DNA of 64,000 nucleotides from Maea johnstoni (lineage: Eukaryota > Annelida > Polychaeta > Spionida > Magelonidae): positions 4,140,195 to 4,204,194 of the forward strand of contig OZ012700.1 of assembly GCA_963942565.1 (NCBI GenBank), given 5' to 3'. Below, in pieces: positions 50,715-63,556 of this stretch. How positions within the stretch are numbered: the first letter of the stretch is position 1; each line of letters starts with the position of its first letter. The notes below the pieces were generated by a model, which was not told where the DNA came from, made no database searches, and was given only the letters and a program-made list of their open reading frames with translations. The position numbers were made by a program, and so were the translations under genes.

Positions 50715-53451
50715 TCATAGGTGCTACTTAGGTTCTAAGCTCGTATATCCACCTACCTCAGTTTAGGTTGAGGTGCTTCGCTCCTATGTCCACCTACCCC
50801 CGTTAAGGCCAAGGTGCTTCATTCGTAGGTCAACCTACCCCAGTTTACTTACTTACTTACTTACTTAGGTGCTACTTAGGTGCTACTTAGGTGCTAAGCT
50901 CGTATATCCACCTACCCCAGTTAAGGCCCCGGTGCTAAGCTTGTATATTCATCTACCCCAGTTTAGGCCGAGGTGCTTCGCTCCTATGTCCACCTACCTC
51001 AGTTTAGGCCGAGGTGCTTCGCTCGTATGTCCACCTACCCCCGTTAAGGCCAAGGTGCTTCGCTTGTAGGTCAACCTACCCCAGTTTACTTTCTTACTTA
51101 CTTACTTACTTACTTACTTTCATAGGTGCTACTTAGGTGCTAAGCTCGTATATCCACCTACCTCAGTTTAGGTTGAGGTGCTTCGCTCCTATGTCCACCT
51201 ACCCCCGTTAAGGCCAAGGTGCTTCACTCGTAGGTCAACCTACCCCAGTTTACTTTCTTACTTACTTACTTAGGTGCTACTTAGGTGCTTCGCTCCTATA
51301 TCCACCTACCCCAGTTAAGGCCCCGGTGCTAAGCTCGTATATTCACCTACCCCAGTTTAGGCCGAGGTGCTTCGCTCCTATGTCCACCTATCTCAGTTTA
51401 GGCCGAGGTGCTTCGCTCGTATGTCCACCTACCCCCTTTAAGGCAAAGGTTCTTCGCTTGTAGGTCAACCTACCCCAGTTTACTTTCTTACTTACTTACT
51501 TACTTTCATAGGTGCTACTTAGGTGCTAAGCTGGTATATCCACCTACCTCAGTTTAGGTTGAGGTGCTTCGCTCCTATGTCCACCTACCCCCGTTAAGGC
51601 CAAGGTGCTTCACTCGTAGGTCAACCTACCCCAGTTTACTTACTTACTTACTTACTTAGGTGCTACTTAGGTGCTAAGCTCGTATATCCACCTACCCCAG
51701 TTAAGGCCCCGGTGCTAAGCTCGTATATTCACCTACCCCAGTTTAGGCCGAGGTGCTTCGCTCCTTTGTCCACCTACCTCAGTTAAGGCCAAGGTGCTTC
51801 GCTAGTATGTCCACCTACCCCCATTAAGGCCAAGGTGCTTCGCTCGTAGGTCAACCTACCCCAGTTTACTTTCTTACTTACTTACTTACTTACTTACTTT
51901 CATAGGTGCTACTTAGGTGCTAAGCTTGTATTTCCACCTACCTCAGTTTAGGTTGAGGTGCTTCGCTCCTATGTCCACCTACCCTCGTTAAGGTCAAGGT
52001 GCTTCACTCGTAGGTCAACCTACCCCAGTTTACTTACTTACTTACTAACTTAGGTGCTACTTAGGTGCTAAGCTCGTATATCCACCTACCCCAGTTAAGG
52101 CCCCGGTGCTAAGCTCGTATATTCACCTACCCCAGTTTAGGCCGAGGTGCTTCGCTCCTATGTCCACCTACCTCAGTTTAGGCCGAGGTGCTTCACTCGT
52201 ATGTCCACCTACCCCCTTTAAGGCCAAGGTGCTTCGCTCGTAGGTCAACCTACCCCAGTTTACTTTCTTACTTACTTACTTACTTACTTACATACTTTCA
52301 TAGGTGCTACTTAGGTGCTAAGTTGTATATCCACCTACCTCAGTTTAGGTTGAGGTGCTTCGCTCCTATGTCCACCTACCCCTGTTAAGGCCAAGGTGCT
52401 TCACTCATAGGTCAACCTACCCCAGTTTACTTACTTACTTACTTACGTAGGTGCTACTTAGGTGCTAAGCTCGTATATCCACCTACCCCAGTTAAGGCCC
52501 CGATGCTAAGCTCGTATATTCACCTACCCCAGTTTAGGCCGAGGTGCTTCGCTCCTATGTCCACCTACCTCAGTTTAGGCCGAGGTGCTTCGCTCGTATG
52601 TCCACCTACCCCCGTTAAGGCCAAGGTGCTTCGCTCGTAGGTCAACCTACCCCAGTTTACTTTCTTACTTACTTACTTACTTTCATAGGTGCTACTTAGG
52701 TGCTAAGCTCGTATATCTACCTACCTCAGTTTAGGATGAGGTGCTTCGCTTCTATGTCCACCTACCCCCGTTAAGGCCAAGGTGCTTCACTCGTAGGTCA
52801 ACCTACCCCAGTTTACTTACTTACTTACTTACTTAGGTGCTACTTAGGTGCTAAGCTCGTATATCCACCTACCCCAGTTAAGGCCCCGGTGCTAAGCTCG
52901 TATATTCACCTACCCCAGTTTAGGCCGAGGTGCTTCGCTCCTATGTCCACCTACCTCAGTTTAGGCCGAGGTGCTTCGCTCGTATGTCCACCTACCCCCA
53001 TTAAGGCCACGGTGCTTCGCTCGTAGGTCAACCTACCCCAGTTTACTTTCTTACTTACTTACTTACTTACTTACTTCCTTACTTTCATAGGTGCTACTTA
53101 GGTGCCAAGCTTGTATATCCACCTACCTCAGTTTAGGTTGAGGTGCTTCGCTCCTATGTCCACCTACCCCCGTTAAGGCCAAGGTGCTTCACTCGTAGGT
53201 CAACCTACCCCAGTTTACTTACTTACTTACTAACTTAGGTGCTACTTAGGTGCTAAGCTCATATATCCACCTACCCCAGTTAAGGCCCCGGTGCTAAGCT
53301 CGTATATTCACCTACCCCAGTTTAGGCCGAGGTGCTTCGCTCCTATGTCCACCTACCTCAGTTTAGGCCGAGGTGCTTTGCTCGTATGTCCACCTACCCC
53401 CTTTAAGGCCAAGGTGCTTCGCTCGTAGGTCAACCTACCCCAGTTTACTTT

Positions 53452-53490
<39 letters not shown>

Positions 53491-53857
53491 TCATAGGTGC
53501 TACTTAGGTGCTAAGCTCGTATATCCACCTACCTCAGTTTAGGTTGAGGTGCTTCGCTCCTATGTCCACCTACCCCCGTTAAGGGCAAGGTGCTTCACTC
53601 GTAGGTCAACCTACCCCAGTTTACTTACTTACTTACTTACTTAGGTGCTACTTAGGTGCTAAGCTCGTATATCCACCTACCCCAGTTAAGGCCCCGGTGC
53701 TAAGCTCGTATATTCACCTACCCCAGTTTAGGCCGAGGTGCTTCGCTCCTATGTCCACCTACCTCAGTTTAGGCCGAGGTGCTTCGCTCGTATGTCCACC
53801 TACCCCCATTAAGGCCAAGGTGCTTCGCTCGTAGGTCAACCTACCCCTGTTTACTTT

Positions 53858-53892
<35 letters not shown>

Positions 53893-54680
53893 TCATAGGT
53901 GCTACTTAGGTGCTAAAATCGTATAACCACCTACCTCAGTTTAGGTTGAGGTGCTTCTCTCCTATGTCCACCTACCCCCGTTAAGGCCAAGGTGCTTCAC
54001 TCGTAGGTCAACCTACCCCAGTTTACTTACTTACTTACTTACTTAGGTGCTACTTAGGTGCTAAGCTCGTATATCCACCTACCCCAGTTAAGGCCCCGGT
54101 GCTAAGCTCGTATATTCACCTACCCCAGTTTAGGCCGAGGTGCTTCGCTCCTATGTCCACCTACCTCAGTTTAGGCCGAGGTGCTTCGCTCGTATGTCCA
54201 CCTACCACCGTTAAGGCCAAGGTGCTTCGCTCGTAGGTCAACCTACCCCAGTTTACTTTCTTACTTACTTACTTACTTTCATAGGTGCTACTTAGGTGCT
54301 AAGCTCGTATATCCACCTACCTCAGTTTAGGTTGAGGTGCTTCGCTCCTATGTCCACCTACCCCCGTTAAGGCCAAGGTGCTTCACTCGTAGGTCAACCT
54401 ACCCCAGTTTACTTACTTACTTACTTACTTAGGTGCTACTTAGGTGCTAAGCTCGTATATCCACCTACTCCAGTTAAGGCCCCGGTGCTAAGCTCGTATA
54501 TTCACCTACCCCAGTTTAGGCCGAGGTGCTTCGCTCCTATGTCCACCTACCTCAGTTTAGGCCGAGGTGCTTCGCTCGTATGTCCACCTACCCCCATTAA
54601 GGCCAAGGTGCTTCGCTCGTAGGTCAACCTACCCCAGTTTACTTTCTTACTTACTTACTTACTTACTTACTTTCATAGGT
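47560..54680 (+). repeat. Large duplicated satellite block, copy III (7.1 kb)
   Basis: Near-identical to 38802-45684 apart from one 238-bp internal tandem duplication. The left junction lies in a TTAC run (ttacttacttac against ttactttcttac before it). The right junction lies just after a TTAC run, where gctacttagg becomes gcttcttagg. About 1.9 kb of other satellite units (45685-47559) separate the copies. Confidence 0.85.
49418..49893 (+). repeat. 238-bp internal tandem duplication
   Basis: The word ccccgctaaggcaaagg occurs near 49433 and 49671, and the doubled cgtatattcgtatattc near 49567 and 49805, each 238 bp apart. The corresponding place in the sister copy (near 40660-40900) has it once. 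The event therefore postdates the large block duplication, or was lost from the other copy. Confidence 0.85.
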
Positions 54681-54811
54681 GCTTCTTAGGTGCTAAGCTC
54701 GTATATCCACCTACCTCAGTTTAGGTTGAGGTGTTTCGCTCCTATGTCCACCTACCCCCGTTAAGGCCAAGGTGCTTCACTCGTAGGTCAACCTACCCCA
54801 GTTTACTTACA

Positions 54812-54970
54812 TACTTACTTTCATAGGTGCTACTTAGGTGCTAAGCTCGTATATCCACCTACCTCAGTTTAGGTTAAGGTGGTTCGCTCCTATGTCCACC
54901 TACCCCCGTTAAGGCCAAGGTGCTTCGCTCGTAGGTCAACCTACCCCAGTTTACTTTCTTACTTACTTAA

Positions 54971-55008
<38 letters not shown>

Positions 55009-55145
55009 TCATTGGTGCTACTTAGGTGCTAAAATCGTATATCCACCTACCTCAGTTTAGGTTGAGGTGCTTCGCTCCTATGTCCACCTACCCCCGTTAA
55101 GGCCAAGGTGCTTCGCTCGTAGGTCAACCTACCCCAGTTTACTTT

Positions 55146-55180
<35 letters not shown>

Positions 55181-55330
55181 TCATAGGTGCTACTTAGGTG
55201 CTAAGCTCGTATATCCACCTACCTCAGTTTAGGTTAAGGTGGTTCGCTCCTATGTCCACCTACCCCCGTTAAGGCCAAGGTGCTTCGCTCGTAGGTCAAC
55301 CTACCCCAGTTTACTTTCTTACTTACTTAA

Positions 55331-55368
<38 letters not shown>

Positions 55369-55500
55369 TCATTGGTGCTACTTAGGTGCTAACATCGTAT
55401 ATCCACCTACCTCAGTTTAGGTTGAGGTGCTTCGCTCCTATGTCCACCTACCCCCGTTAAGGCCAAGGTGCTTCACTCGTAGGTCAACCTACCCCAGTTT
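54812..55500 (+). repeat. Run of half-units (F-G-E) with a 360-bp tandem duplication
   Basis: Here the A-B-C-D half is missing and F-G-E units of about 180 bp follow each other. The marker ggttaaggtggttcgc occurs near 54871 and 55231, 360 bp apart, each followed by a TTAC run with ttaattac and by ttcattggtgct. One copy reads ctaaaatcg and the other ctaacatcg. Confidence 0.8.
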
Positions 55501-55559
55501 ACTTACTTACTTACTTACTTAGGTGCTACTTAGGTGCTAAGCTCGTATATCCACCTACC

Positions 55560-56478
55560 CCAGTTAAGGCCCCGGTGCTAAGCTCGTATATTCACCAACC
55601 CCAGTTTAGGCCGAGGTGCTTCGCTCCTATGTCCACCTACCTCAGTTTAGGCCGAGGTGCTTCGCTCGTATGTCCACCTACCCCCGTTAAGGCCAAGGTG
55701 CTTCGCTTGTAGGTCAACCTACCCCAGTTTACTTTCTTACTTACTTACTTACTTACTTACTTTCATAGGTGCTTCTTAGGTGCTAAGCTCGTATATCCAC
55801 CTACCTCAGTTTAGGTTGAGGTGTTTCGCTCCTATGTCCACCTACCCCCGTTAAGGCCAAGGTGCTTCACTCGTAGGTCAACCTACCCCAGTTTACTTAC
55901 ATACTTACTTATTTAGGTGCTACTTAGGTGCTGAGCTCGTATATCCACCTACCCCAGTTGAGGCCCCGTTGCTAAGCTCGTATATTCATCTACACCAGTT
56001 TAGGCCGAGGTGCTTCGCTCCTATGTCCACCTACCTCAGTTTAGGCCGAGGTGCTTCGCTCGTATGTCCACCTACCCCCGTTAAGGCCAAGGTGCTTCGC
56101 TCGTAGGTCAACCTACCCCAGTTTACTTTCTTACTTACTTACTTACTTACTTTTATAGGTGCTACTTAGGTGCTAAGCTCGTATATCCACCTACCTCAGT
56201 TTAGGTTGAGGTGCTTCGCTCCTATGTCCACCTACCCCCGTTAAGGCCAAGGTGCTTCACTCGTAGGTCAACCTACCCCAGTTTACTTTCTTACTTACTT
56301 ACTTAGGTGCTACTTAGGTGCTAAGCTCGTATATCCACCTACCCCAGTTAAAGCCCTGGTGCTAAGCTCGTATATTCACCTACCCCAGTTTAGGCCGAGG
56401 TGCTTCGCTCGTATGTCCACCTACCCCCATTAAGGCCAAGGTGCTTCGCTCGTAGGTCAACCTACCCCAGTTTACTTT

Positions 56479-56533
<55 letters not shown>

Positions 56534-56892
56534 TCATTGGTGCTACTTAGGTGCTAAAATCGTATATCCACCTACCTCAGTTTAGGTTGAGGTGCTTCGC
56601 TCCTATGTCCACCTACCCCCGTTAAGGCCAAGGTGCTTCACTCGTAGGTCAACCTACCCCAGTTTACTTACTTACTTACTTACTTAGGTGCTACTTAGGT
56701 GCTAAGCTCGTATATCCACCTACCCCAGTTAAGGCCCCGGTGCTAAGCTCGTATATTCACCAACCCCAGTTTAGGCCGAGGTGCTTCGCTCCTATGTCCA
56801 CCTACCTCAGTTTAGGCCGAGGTGCTTCGCTCGTATGTCCACCTACCCCTGTTAAGGCCAAGGTGCTTCGCTCGTAGGTCAACCTACCCCAG

Positions 56893-56927
<35 letters not shown>

Positions 56928-57294
56928 TCATAGGTGCTACTTAGGTGCTAAGCTCGTATATCCACCTACCTCAGTTTAGGTTGAGGTGCTTCGCTCCTAT
57001 GTCCACCTACCCCCGTTAAGGCCAAGGTGCTTCACTCGTAGGTCAACCTACCCCAGTTTACTTACTTACTTACTAACTTAGGTGCTACTTAGGTGCTAAG
57101 CTCGTATATCCACCTACCCCAGTTAAGGCCCCGGTGCTAAGCTCGTATATTCACCTACCCCAGTTTAGGACGAGGTGCTTCGCTCCTATGTCCACCTACC
57201 TCAGTTTAGGCCGAGGTGCTTCGCTCGTATGTCCACCTACCCCCGTTAAGGCCAAGGTGCTTCGCTCGTAGGTCAACCTACCCCAGTTTACTTT

Positions 57295-57329
<35 letters not shown>

Positions 57330-57466
57330 TCATAGGTGCTACTTAGGTGCTAAGCTCGTATATCCACCTACCTCAGTTTAGGTTAAGGTGGTTCGCTCCT
57401 ATGTCCACCTACCCCCGTTAAGGCCAAGGTGCTTCGCTCGTAGGTCAACCTACCCCAGTTTACTTT

Positions 57467-57497
<31 letters not shown>

Positions 57498-58258
57498 TCA
57501 TAGGTGCTACTTAGGTGCTAAGCTCGTATATCCACCTACCTCAGTTTAGGTTGAGGTGCTTCGCTCCTATGTCCACCTACCCCCGTTAAGGCCAAGGTGC
57601 TTCACTTGTAGGTCAACCTACCCCAGTTTACTTTCTTACTTACTTACTTAGGTGCTACTTAGGTGCTAAGCTCGTATATCCGACTACCCCAGTTAAGGCC
57701 CCGGTGCTAAGCTCGTATATTCATCTACCCCAGTTTAGGCCAAGGTGCTTCGCTCCTATGTCCACCTACCTCAGTTTAGGCCGAGGTGCTTCGCTCGTAT
57801 GTCCACCTACCCCCGTTAAGGCCAAGGTGCTTTGCTTGTAGGTCAACCTACCCCAGTTTACTTTCTTACTTACTTACTTACTTACTTACTTTCATAGGTG
57901 CTTCTTAGGTGCTAAGCTCGTATATCCACCTACCTCAGTTTAGGTTGAGGTGTTTCGCTCCTATGTCCACCTACCCCCGTTAAGGCCAAGGTGCTTCACT
58001 CGTAGGTCAACCTACCCCAGTTTACTTACATACTTACTTACTTAGGTGCTACTTAGGTGCTGAGCTCGTATATCCACCTACCCCAGTTGAGGCCCCGTTG
58101 CTAAGCTTGTATATTCATCTACACCAGTTTAGGCCGAGGTGCTTCGCTCCTATGTCCACCTACCTCAGTTTAGGCCGAGGTGCTTCGCTCGTATGTCCAC
58201 CTACCCCCGTTAAGGCCAAGGTGCTTCGCTCGTAGGCCAACCTACCCCAGTTTACTTT

Positions 58259-58293
<35 letters not shown>

Positions 58294-58632
58294 TTATAGG
58301 TGCTACTTAGGTGCTAAGCTCGTATATCCACCTACCTCAGTTTAGGTTGAGGTGCTTCGCTCCTATGTCCACCTACCCCCGTTAAGGCCAAGGTGCTTCA
58401 CTCGTAGGTCAACCTACCCCAGTTTACTTTCTTACTTACTTACTTAGGTGCTACTTAGGTGCTAAGCTCATATATCCACCTACCCCAGTTAAAGCCCTGG
58501 TGCTAAGCTCGTATATTCACCTACCCCAGTTTAGGCCGAGGTGCTTCGCTCGTATGTCCACCTACCCCCATTAAGGCCAAGGTGCTTCGCTCGTAGGTCA
58601 ACCTACCCCAGTTTACTTTCTTACTTACTTAA

Positions 58633-58666
<34 letters not shown>

Positions 58667-59427
58667 TCATTGGTGCTACTTAGGTGCTAAAATCGTATAT
58701 CCACCTACCTCAGTTTAGGTTGAGGTGCTTCGCTCCTATGTCCACCTACCCCCGTTAAGGCCAAGGTGCTTCACTCGTAGGTCAACCTACCCCAGTTTAC
58801 TTACTTACTTACTTACTTAGGTGCTACTTAGGTGCTAAGCTCGTATATCCACCTACCCCAGTTAAGGCCCCGGTGCTAAGCTCGTATATTCACCAACCCC
58901 AGTTTAGGCCGAGGTGCTTCGCTCCTATGTCCACCTACCTCAGTTTAGGCCGAGGTGCTTCGCTCGTATGTCCACCTACCCCCGTTAAGGCCAAGGTGCT
59001 TCGCTTGTAGGTCAACCTACCCCAGTTTACTTTCTTACTTACTTACTTACTTACTTACTTTCATAGGTGCTTCTTAGGTGCTAAGCTCGTATATCCACCT
59101 ACCTCAGTTTAGGTTGAGGTGTTTCGCTCCTATGTCCACCTACCCCCGTTAAGGCCAAGGTGCTTCACTCGTAGGTCAACCTACCCCAGTTTACTTACAT
59201 ACTTACTTACTTAGGTGCTACTTAGGTGCTGAGCTCGTATATCCACCTACCCCAGTTGAGGCCCCGTTGCTAAGCTCGTATATTCATCTACACCAGTTTA
59301 GGCCGAGGTGCTTCGCTCCTATGTCCACCTACCTCAGTTTAGGCCGAGGTGCTTCGCTCGTATGTCCACCTACCCCCGTTAAGGCCAAGGTGCTTCGCTC
59401 GTAGGTCAACCTACCCCAGTTTACTTT

Positions 59428-59458
<31 letters not shown>

Positions 59459-59784
59459 TTATAGGTGCTACTTAGGTGCTAAGCTCGTATATCCACCTAC
59501 CTCAGTTTAGGTTGAGGTGCTTCGCTCCTATGTCCACCTACCCCCGTTAAGGCCAAGGTGCTTCACTCGTAGGTCAACCTACCCCAGTTTACTTTCTTAC
59601 TTACTTACTTAGGTGCTACTTAGGTGCTAAGCTCGTATATCCACCTACCCCAGTTAAAGCCCTGGTGCTAAGCTCGTATATTCACCTACCCCAGTTTAGG
59701 CCGAGGTGCTTCGCTCGTATGTCCACCTACCCCCATTAAGGCCAAGGTGCTTCGCTCGTAGGTCAACCTACCCCAGTTTACTTT

Positions 59785-59835
<51 letters not shown>

Positions 59836-60596
59836 TCATTGGTGCTACTTAGGTGCTAAAATCGAATATCCACCTACCTCAGTTTAGGTTGAGGTGCTTC
59901 GCTCCTATGTCCACCTACCCCCGTTAAGGCCAAGGTGCTTCACTCGTAGGTCAACCTACCCCAGTTTACTTACTTACTTACTTACTTAGGTGCTACTTAG
60001 GTGCTAAGCTCGTATATCCACCTACCCCAGTTAAGGCCCCGGTGCTAAGCTCGTATATTCACCAACCCCAGTTTAGGCCGAGGTGCTTCGCTCCTATGTC
60101 CACCTACCTCAGTTTAGGCCGAGGTGCTTCGCTCGTATGTCCACCTACCCCCGTTAAGGCCAAGGTGCTTCGCTTGTAGGTCAACCTACCCCAGTTTACT
60201 TTCTTACTTACTTACTTACTTACTTACTTTCATAGGTGCTTCTTAGGTGCTATGCTCGTATATCCACCTACCTCAGTTTAGGTTGAGGTGTTTCGCTCCT
60301 ATGTCCACCTACCCCCGTTAAGGCCAAGGTGCTTCACTCGTAGGTCAACCTACCCCAGTTTACTTACATACTTACTTACTTAGGTGCTACTTAGGTGCTG
60401 AGCTCGTATATCCACCTACCCCAGTTGAGGCCCCGTTGCTAAGCTCGTATATTCATCTACACCAGTTTAGGCCGAGGTGCTTCGCTCCTATGTCCACCTA
60501 CCTCAGTTTAGGCCGAGGTGCTTCGCTCGTATGTCCACCTACCCCAGTTAAGGCCAAGGTGCTTCGCTCGTAGGTCAACCTACCCCAGTTTACTTT

Positions 60597-60627
<31 letters not shown>

Positions 60628-60953
60628 TTATAGGTGCTACTTAGGTGCTAAGCTCGTATATCCACCTACCTCAGTTTAGGTTGAGGTGCTTCGCTCCTAT
60701 GTCCACCTACCCCCGTTAAGGCCAAGGTGCTTCACTCGTAGGTCAACCTACCCCAGTTTACTTTCTTACTTACTTACTTAGGTGCTACTTAGGTGCTAAG
60801 CTCGTATATCCACCTACCCCAGTTAAAGCCCTGGTGCTAAGCTCGTATATTCACCTACCCCAGTTTAGGCCGAGGTGCTTCGCTCGTATGTCCACCTACC
60901 CCCATTAAGGCCAAGGTGCTTCGCTCGTAGGTCAACCTACCCCAGTTTACTTT

Positions 60954-61004
<51 letters not shown>

Positions 61005-61363
61005 TCATTGGTGCTACTTAGGTGCTAAAATCGTATATCCACATACCTCAGTTTAGGTTGAGGTGCTTCGCTCCTATGTCCACCTACCCCCGTTAAGGCC
61101 AAGGTGCTTCACTCGTAGGTCAACCTACCCCAGTTTACTTACTTACTTACTTACTTAGGTGCTACTTAGGTGCTAAGCTCGTATATCCACCTACCCCAGT
61201 TAAGGCCCCGGTGCTAAGCTCGTATATTCACCAACCCCAGTTTAGGCCGAGGTGCTTCGCTCCTATGTCCACCTACCTCAGTTTAGGCCGAGGTGCTTCG
61301 CTCGTATGTCCACCTACCCCTGTTAAGGCCAAGGTGCTTCGCTCGTAGGTCAACCTACCCCAG

Positions 61364-61398
<35 letters not shown>

Positions 61399-61766
61399 TC
61401 ATAGGTGCTACTTAGGTGCTAAGCTCGTATATCCACCTACCTCAGTTTAGGTTGAGGTGCTTCGCTCCTATGTCCACCTACCCCCGTTAAGGCCAAGGTG
61501 CTTCACTCGTAGGTCAACCTACCCCAGTTTACTTACTTACTTACTTACTTAGGTGCTACTTAGGTGCTAAGCTCGTATATCCACCTACCCCAGTTAAGGC
61601 CCCGATGCTAAGCTTGTATATTCACCTACCCCAGTTTAGGCCGAGGTGCTTCGCTCCTATGTCCACCTACCTCAGTTTAGGCAGAGGTGCTTCGCTCATA
61701 TGTCCACCTACCCCCCGTTAAGGCGAAGGTGCTTCGCTCGTAGGTCAACCTACCCCAGTTTACTTT

Positions 61767-61801
<35 letters not shown>

Positions 61802-63517
61802 TCATAGGTGCTACTTAGGTGCTAAGCTCATATGTCCACCTACCTCAGTTTAGGCCGAGGTGCTTCGCTCGTATGTCCACCTACCCCCGTTAAGGCCAAG
61901 GTGCTTCGCTCGTAGGTCAACCTACCCCAGTTTACTTTCTTACTTACTTACTTACTTACTTACTTTCATAGGTGCTACTTAGGTGCTAAGCTCGTATATC
62001 CACCTACCTCAGTTTAGGTTGAGGTGCTTCGCTCCTATGTCCACCTACCCCCGTTAAGGCCAAGGTGCTTCACTTGTAGGTCAACCTACCCCAGTTTACT
62101 TTTACTTACTTACTTAGGTGCTACTTAGGTGCTAAGCTCGTATATCCGAATACCCCAGTTAAGGCCCCGGTGCTAAGCTCGTATATTCATCTACCCCAGT
62201 TTAGGCCGAGGTGCTTCGCTCCTATGTCCACCTACCTCAGTTTAGGCCGAGGTGCTTCGCTCGTATGTCCACCTACCCCCGTTAAGGCCAAGGTGCTTCG
62301 CTTGTAGGTCAACCTACCCCAGTTTACTTTCTTACTTACTTACTTACTTACTTACTTTCATAGGTGCTTCTTAGGTGCTAAGCTCGTATATCCACCTACC
62401 TCAGTTTAGGTTGAGGTGTTTCGCTCCTATGTCCACCTACCCCCGTTAAGGCCAAGGTGCTTCACTCGTAGGTCAACCTACCCCAGTTTACTTACATACT
62501 TACTTACTTAGGTGCTACTTAGGTGCTGAGCTCTTATATCCACCTACCCCAGTTGAGGCCCCGTTGCTAAGCTCGTATATTCATCTACACCAGTTTAGGC
62601 CGAGGTGCTTCGCTCCTATGTCCACCTACCTCAGTTTAGGCCGAGGTGCTTCGCTCGTATGTCCACCTACCCCCGTTAAGGCCAAGGTGCTTCGCTCGTA
62701 GGTCAACCTACCCCAGTTTACTTTCTTACTTACTTACATACTTACTTACTTACTTTTATAGGTGCTACTTAGGTGCTAAGCTCGTATATCCACCTACCTC
62801 AGTTTAGGTTGAGGTGCTTCGCTCCTATGTCCACCTACCCCCGTTAAGGCCAAGGTGCTTCACTCGTAGGTCAACCTACCCCAGTTTACTTACTTACTTA
62901 CTTACTTAGGTGCTACTTAGGTGCTAAGCTCGTATATCCACCTACCCCAGTTAAGGCCCCGGTGCTAAGCTCTTATATTCACCAACCCCAGTTTAGGCCG
63001 AGGTGCTTCGCTCCTATGTCCACCTACCTCAGTTTAGGCCGAGGTGCTTCGCTCGTATGTCCACCTACCCCCGTTAAGGCCAAGGTGCTTCGCTCGTAGG
63101 TCAACCTACCCCAGTTTACTTTCTTACTTACTTACTTACTTACTTACTTTCATAGGTGCTACTTAGGTGCTAAGCTCGTATATCCACCTACCTCAGTTTA
63201 GGTTGAGGTGCTTCGCTCCTATGTCCACCTACCCCCGTTAAGGCCAAGGTGCTTCACTCGTAGGTCAACCTACCCCAGTTTACTTACTTACTTACTTACT
63301 TAGGTGCTACTTAGGTGCTAAGCTCGTATATCCACCTACCCCAGTTAAGGCCCCGACGCTAAGCTTGTATATTCACCTACCCCAGTTTAGGCCGAGGTGC
63401 TTCGCTCCTATGTCCACCTACCTCAGTTTAGGCCAAGGTGCTTCGCTCATATGTCCACCTACCCCCCGTTAAGGCCAAGGTGCTTCGCTCGTAGGTCAAC
63501 CTACCCCAGTTTACTTT

Positions 63518-63556
<39 letters not shown>

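Noticed and set aside
2274-56585. Dozens of similar plus-strand open frames of 60-101 codons in the satellite (for example 2274-2528, 12488-12748, 31801-32106, 56400-56585)
   Set aside because: They are the satellite read in translation. The 41-bp monomer is not a multiple of three, so frames rotate between monomers; there are no start context, splice or gene signals, and copies differ freely. The YLLTYLLT stretches are just TTAC runs.
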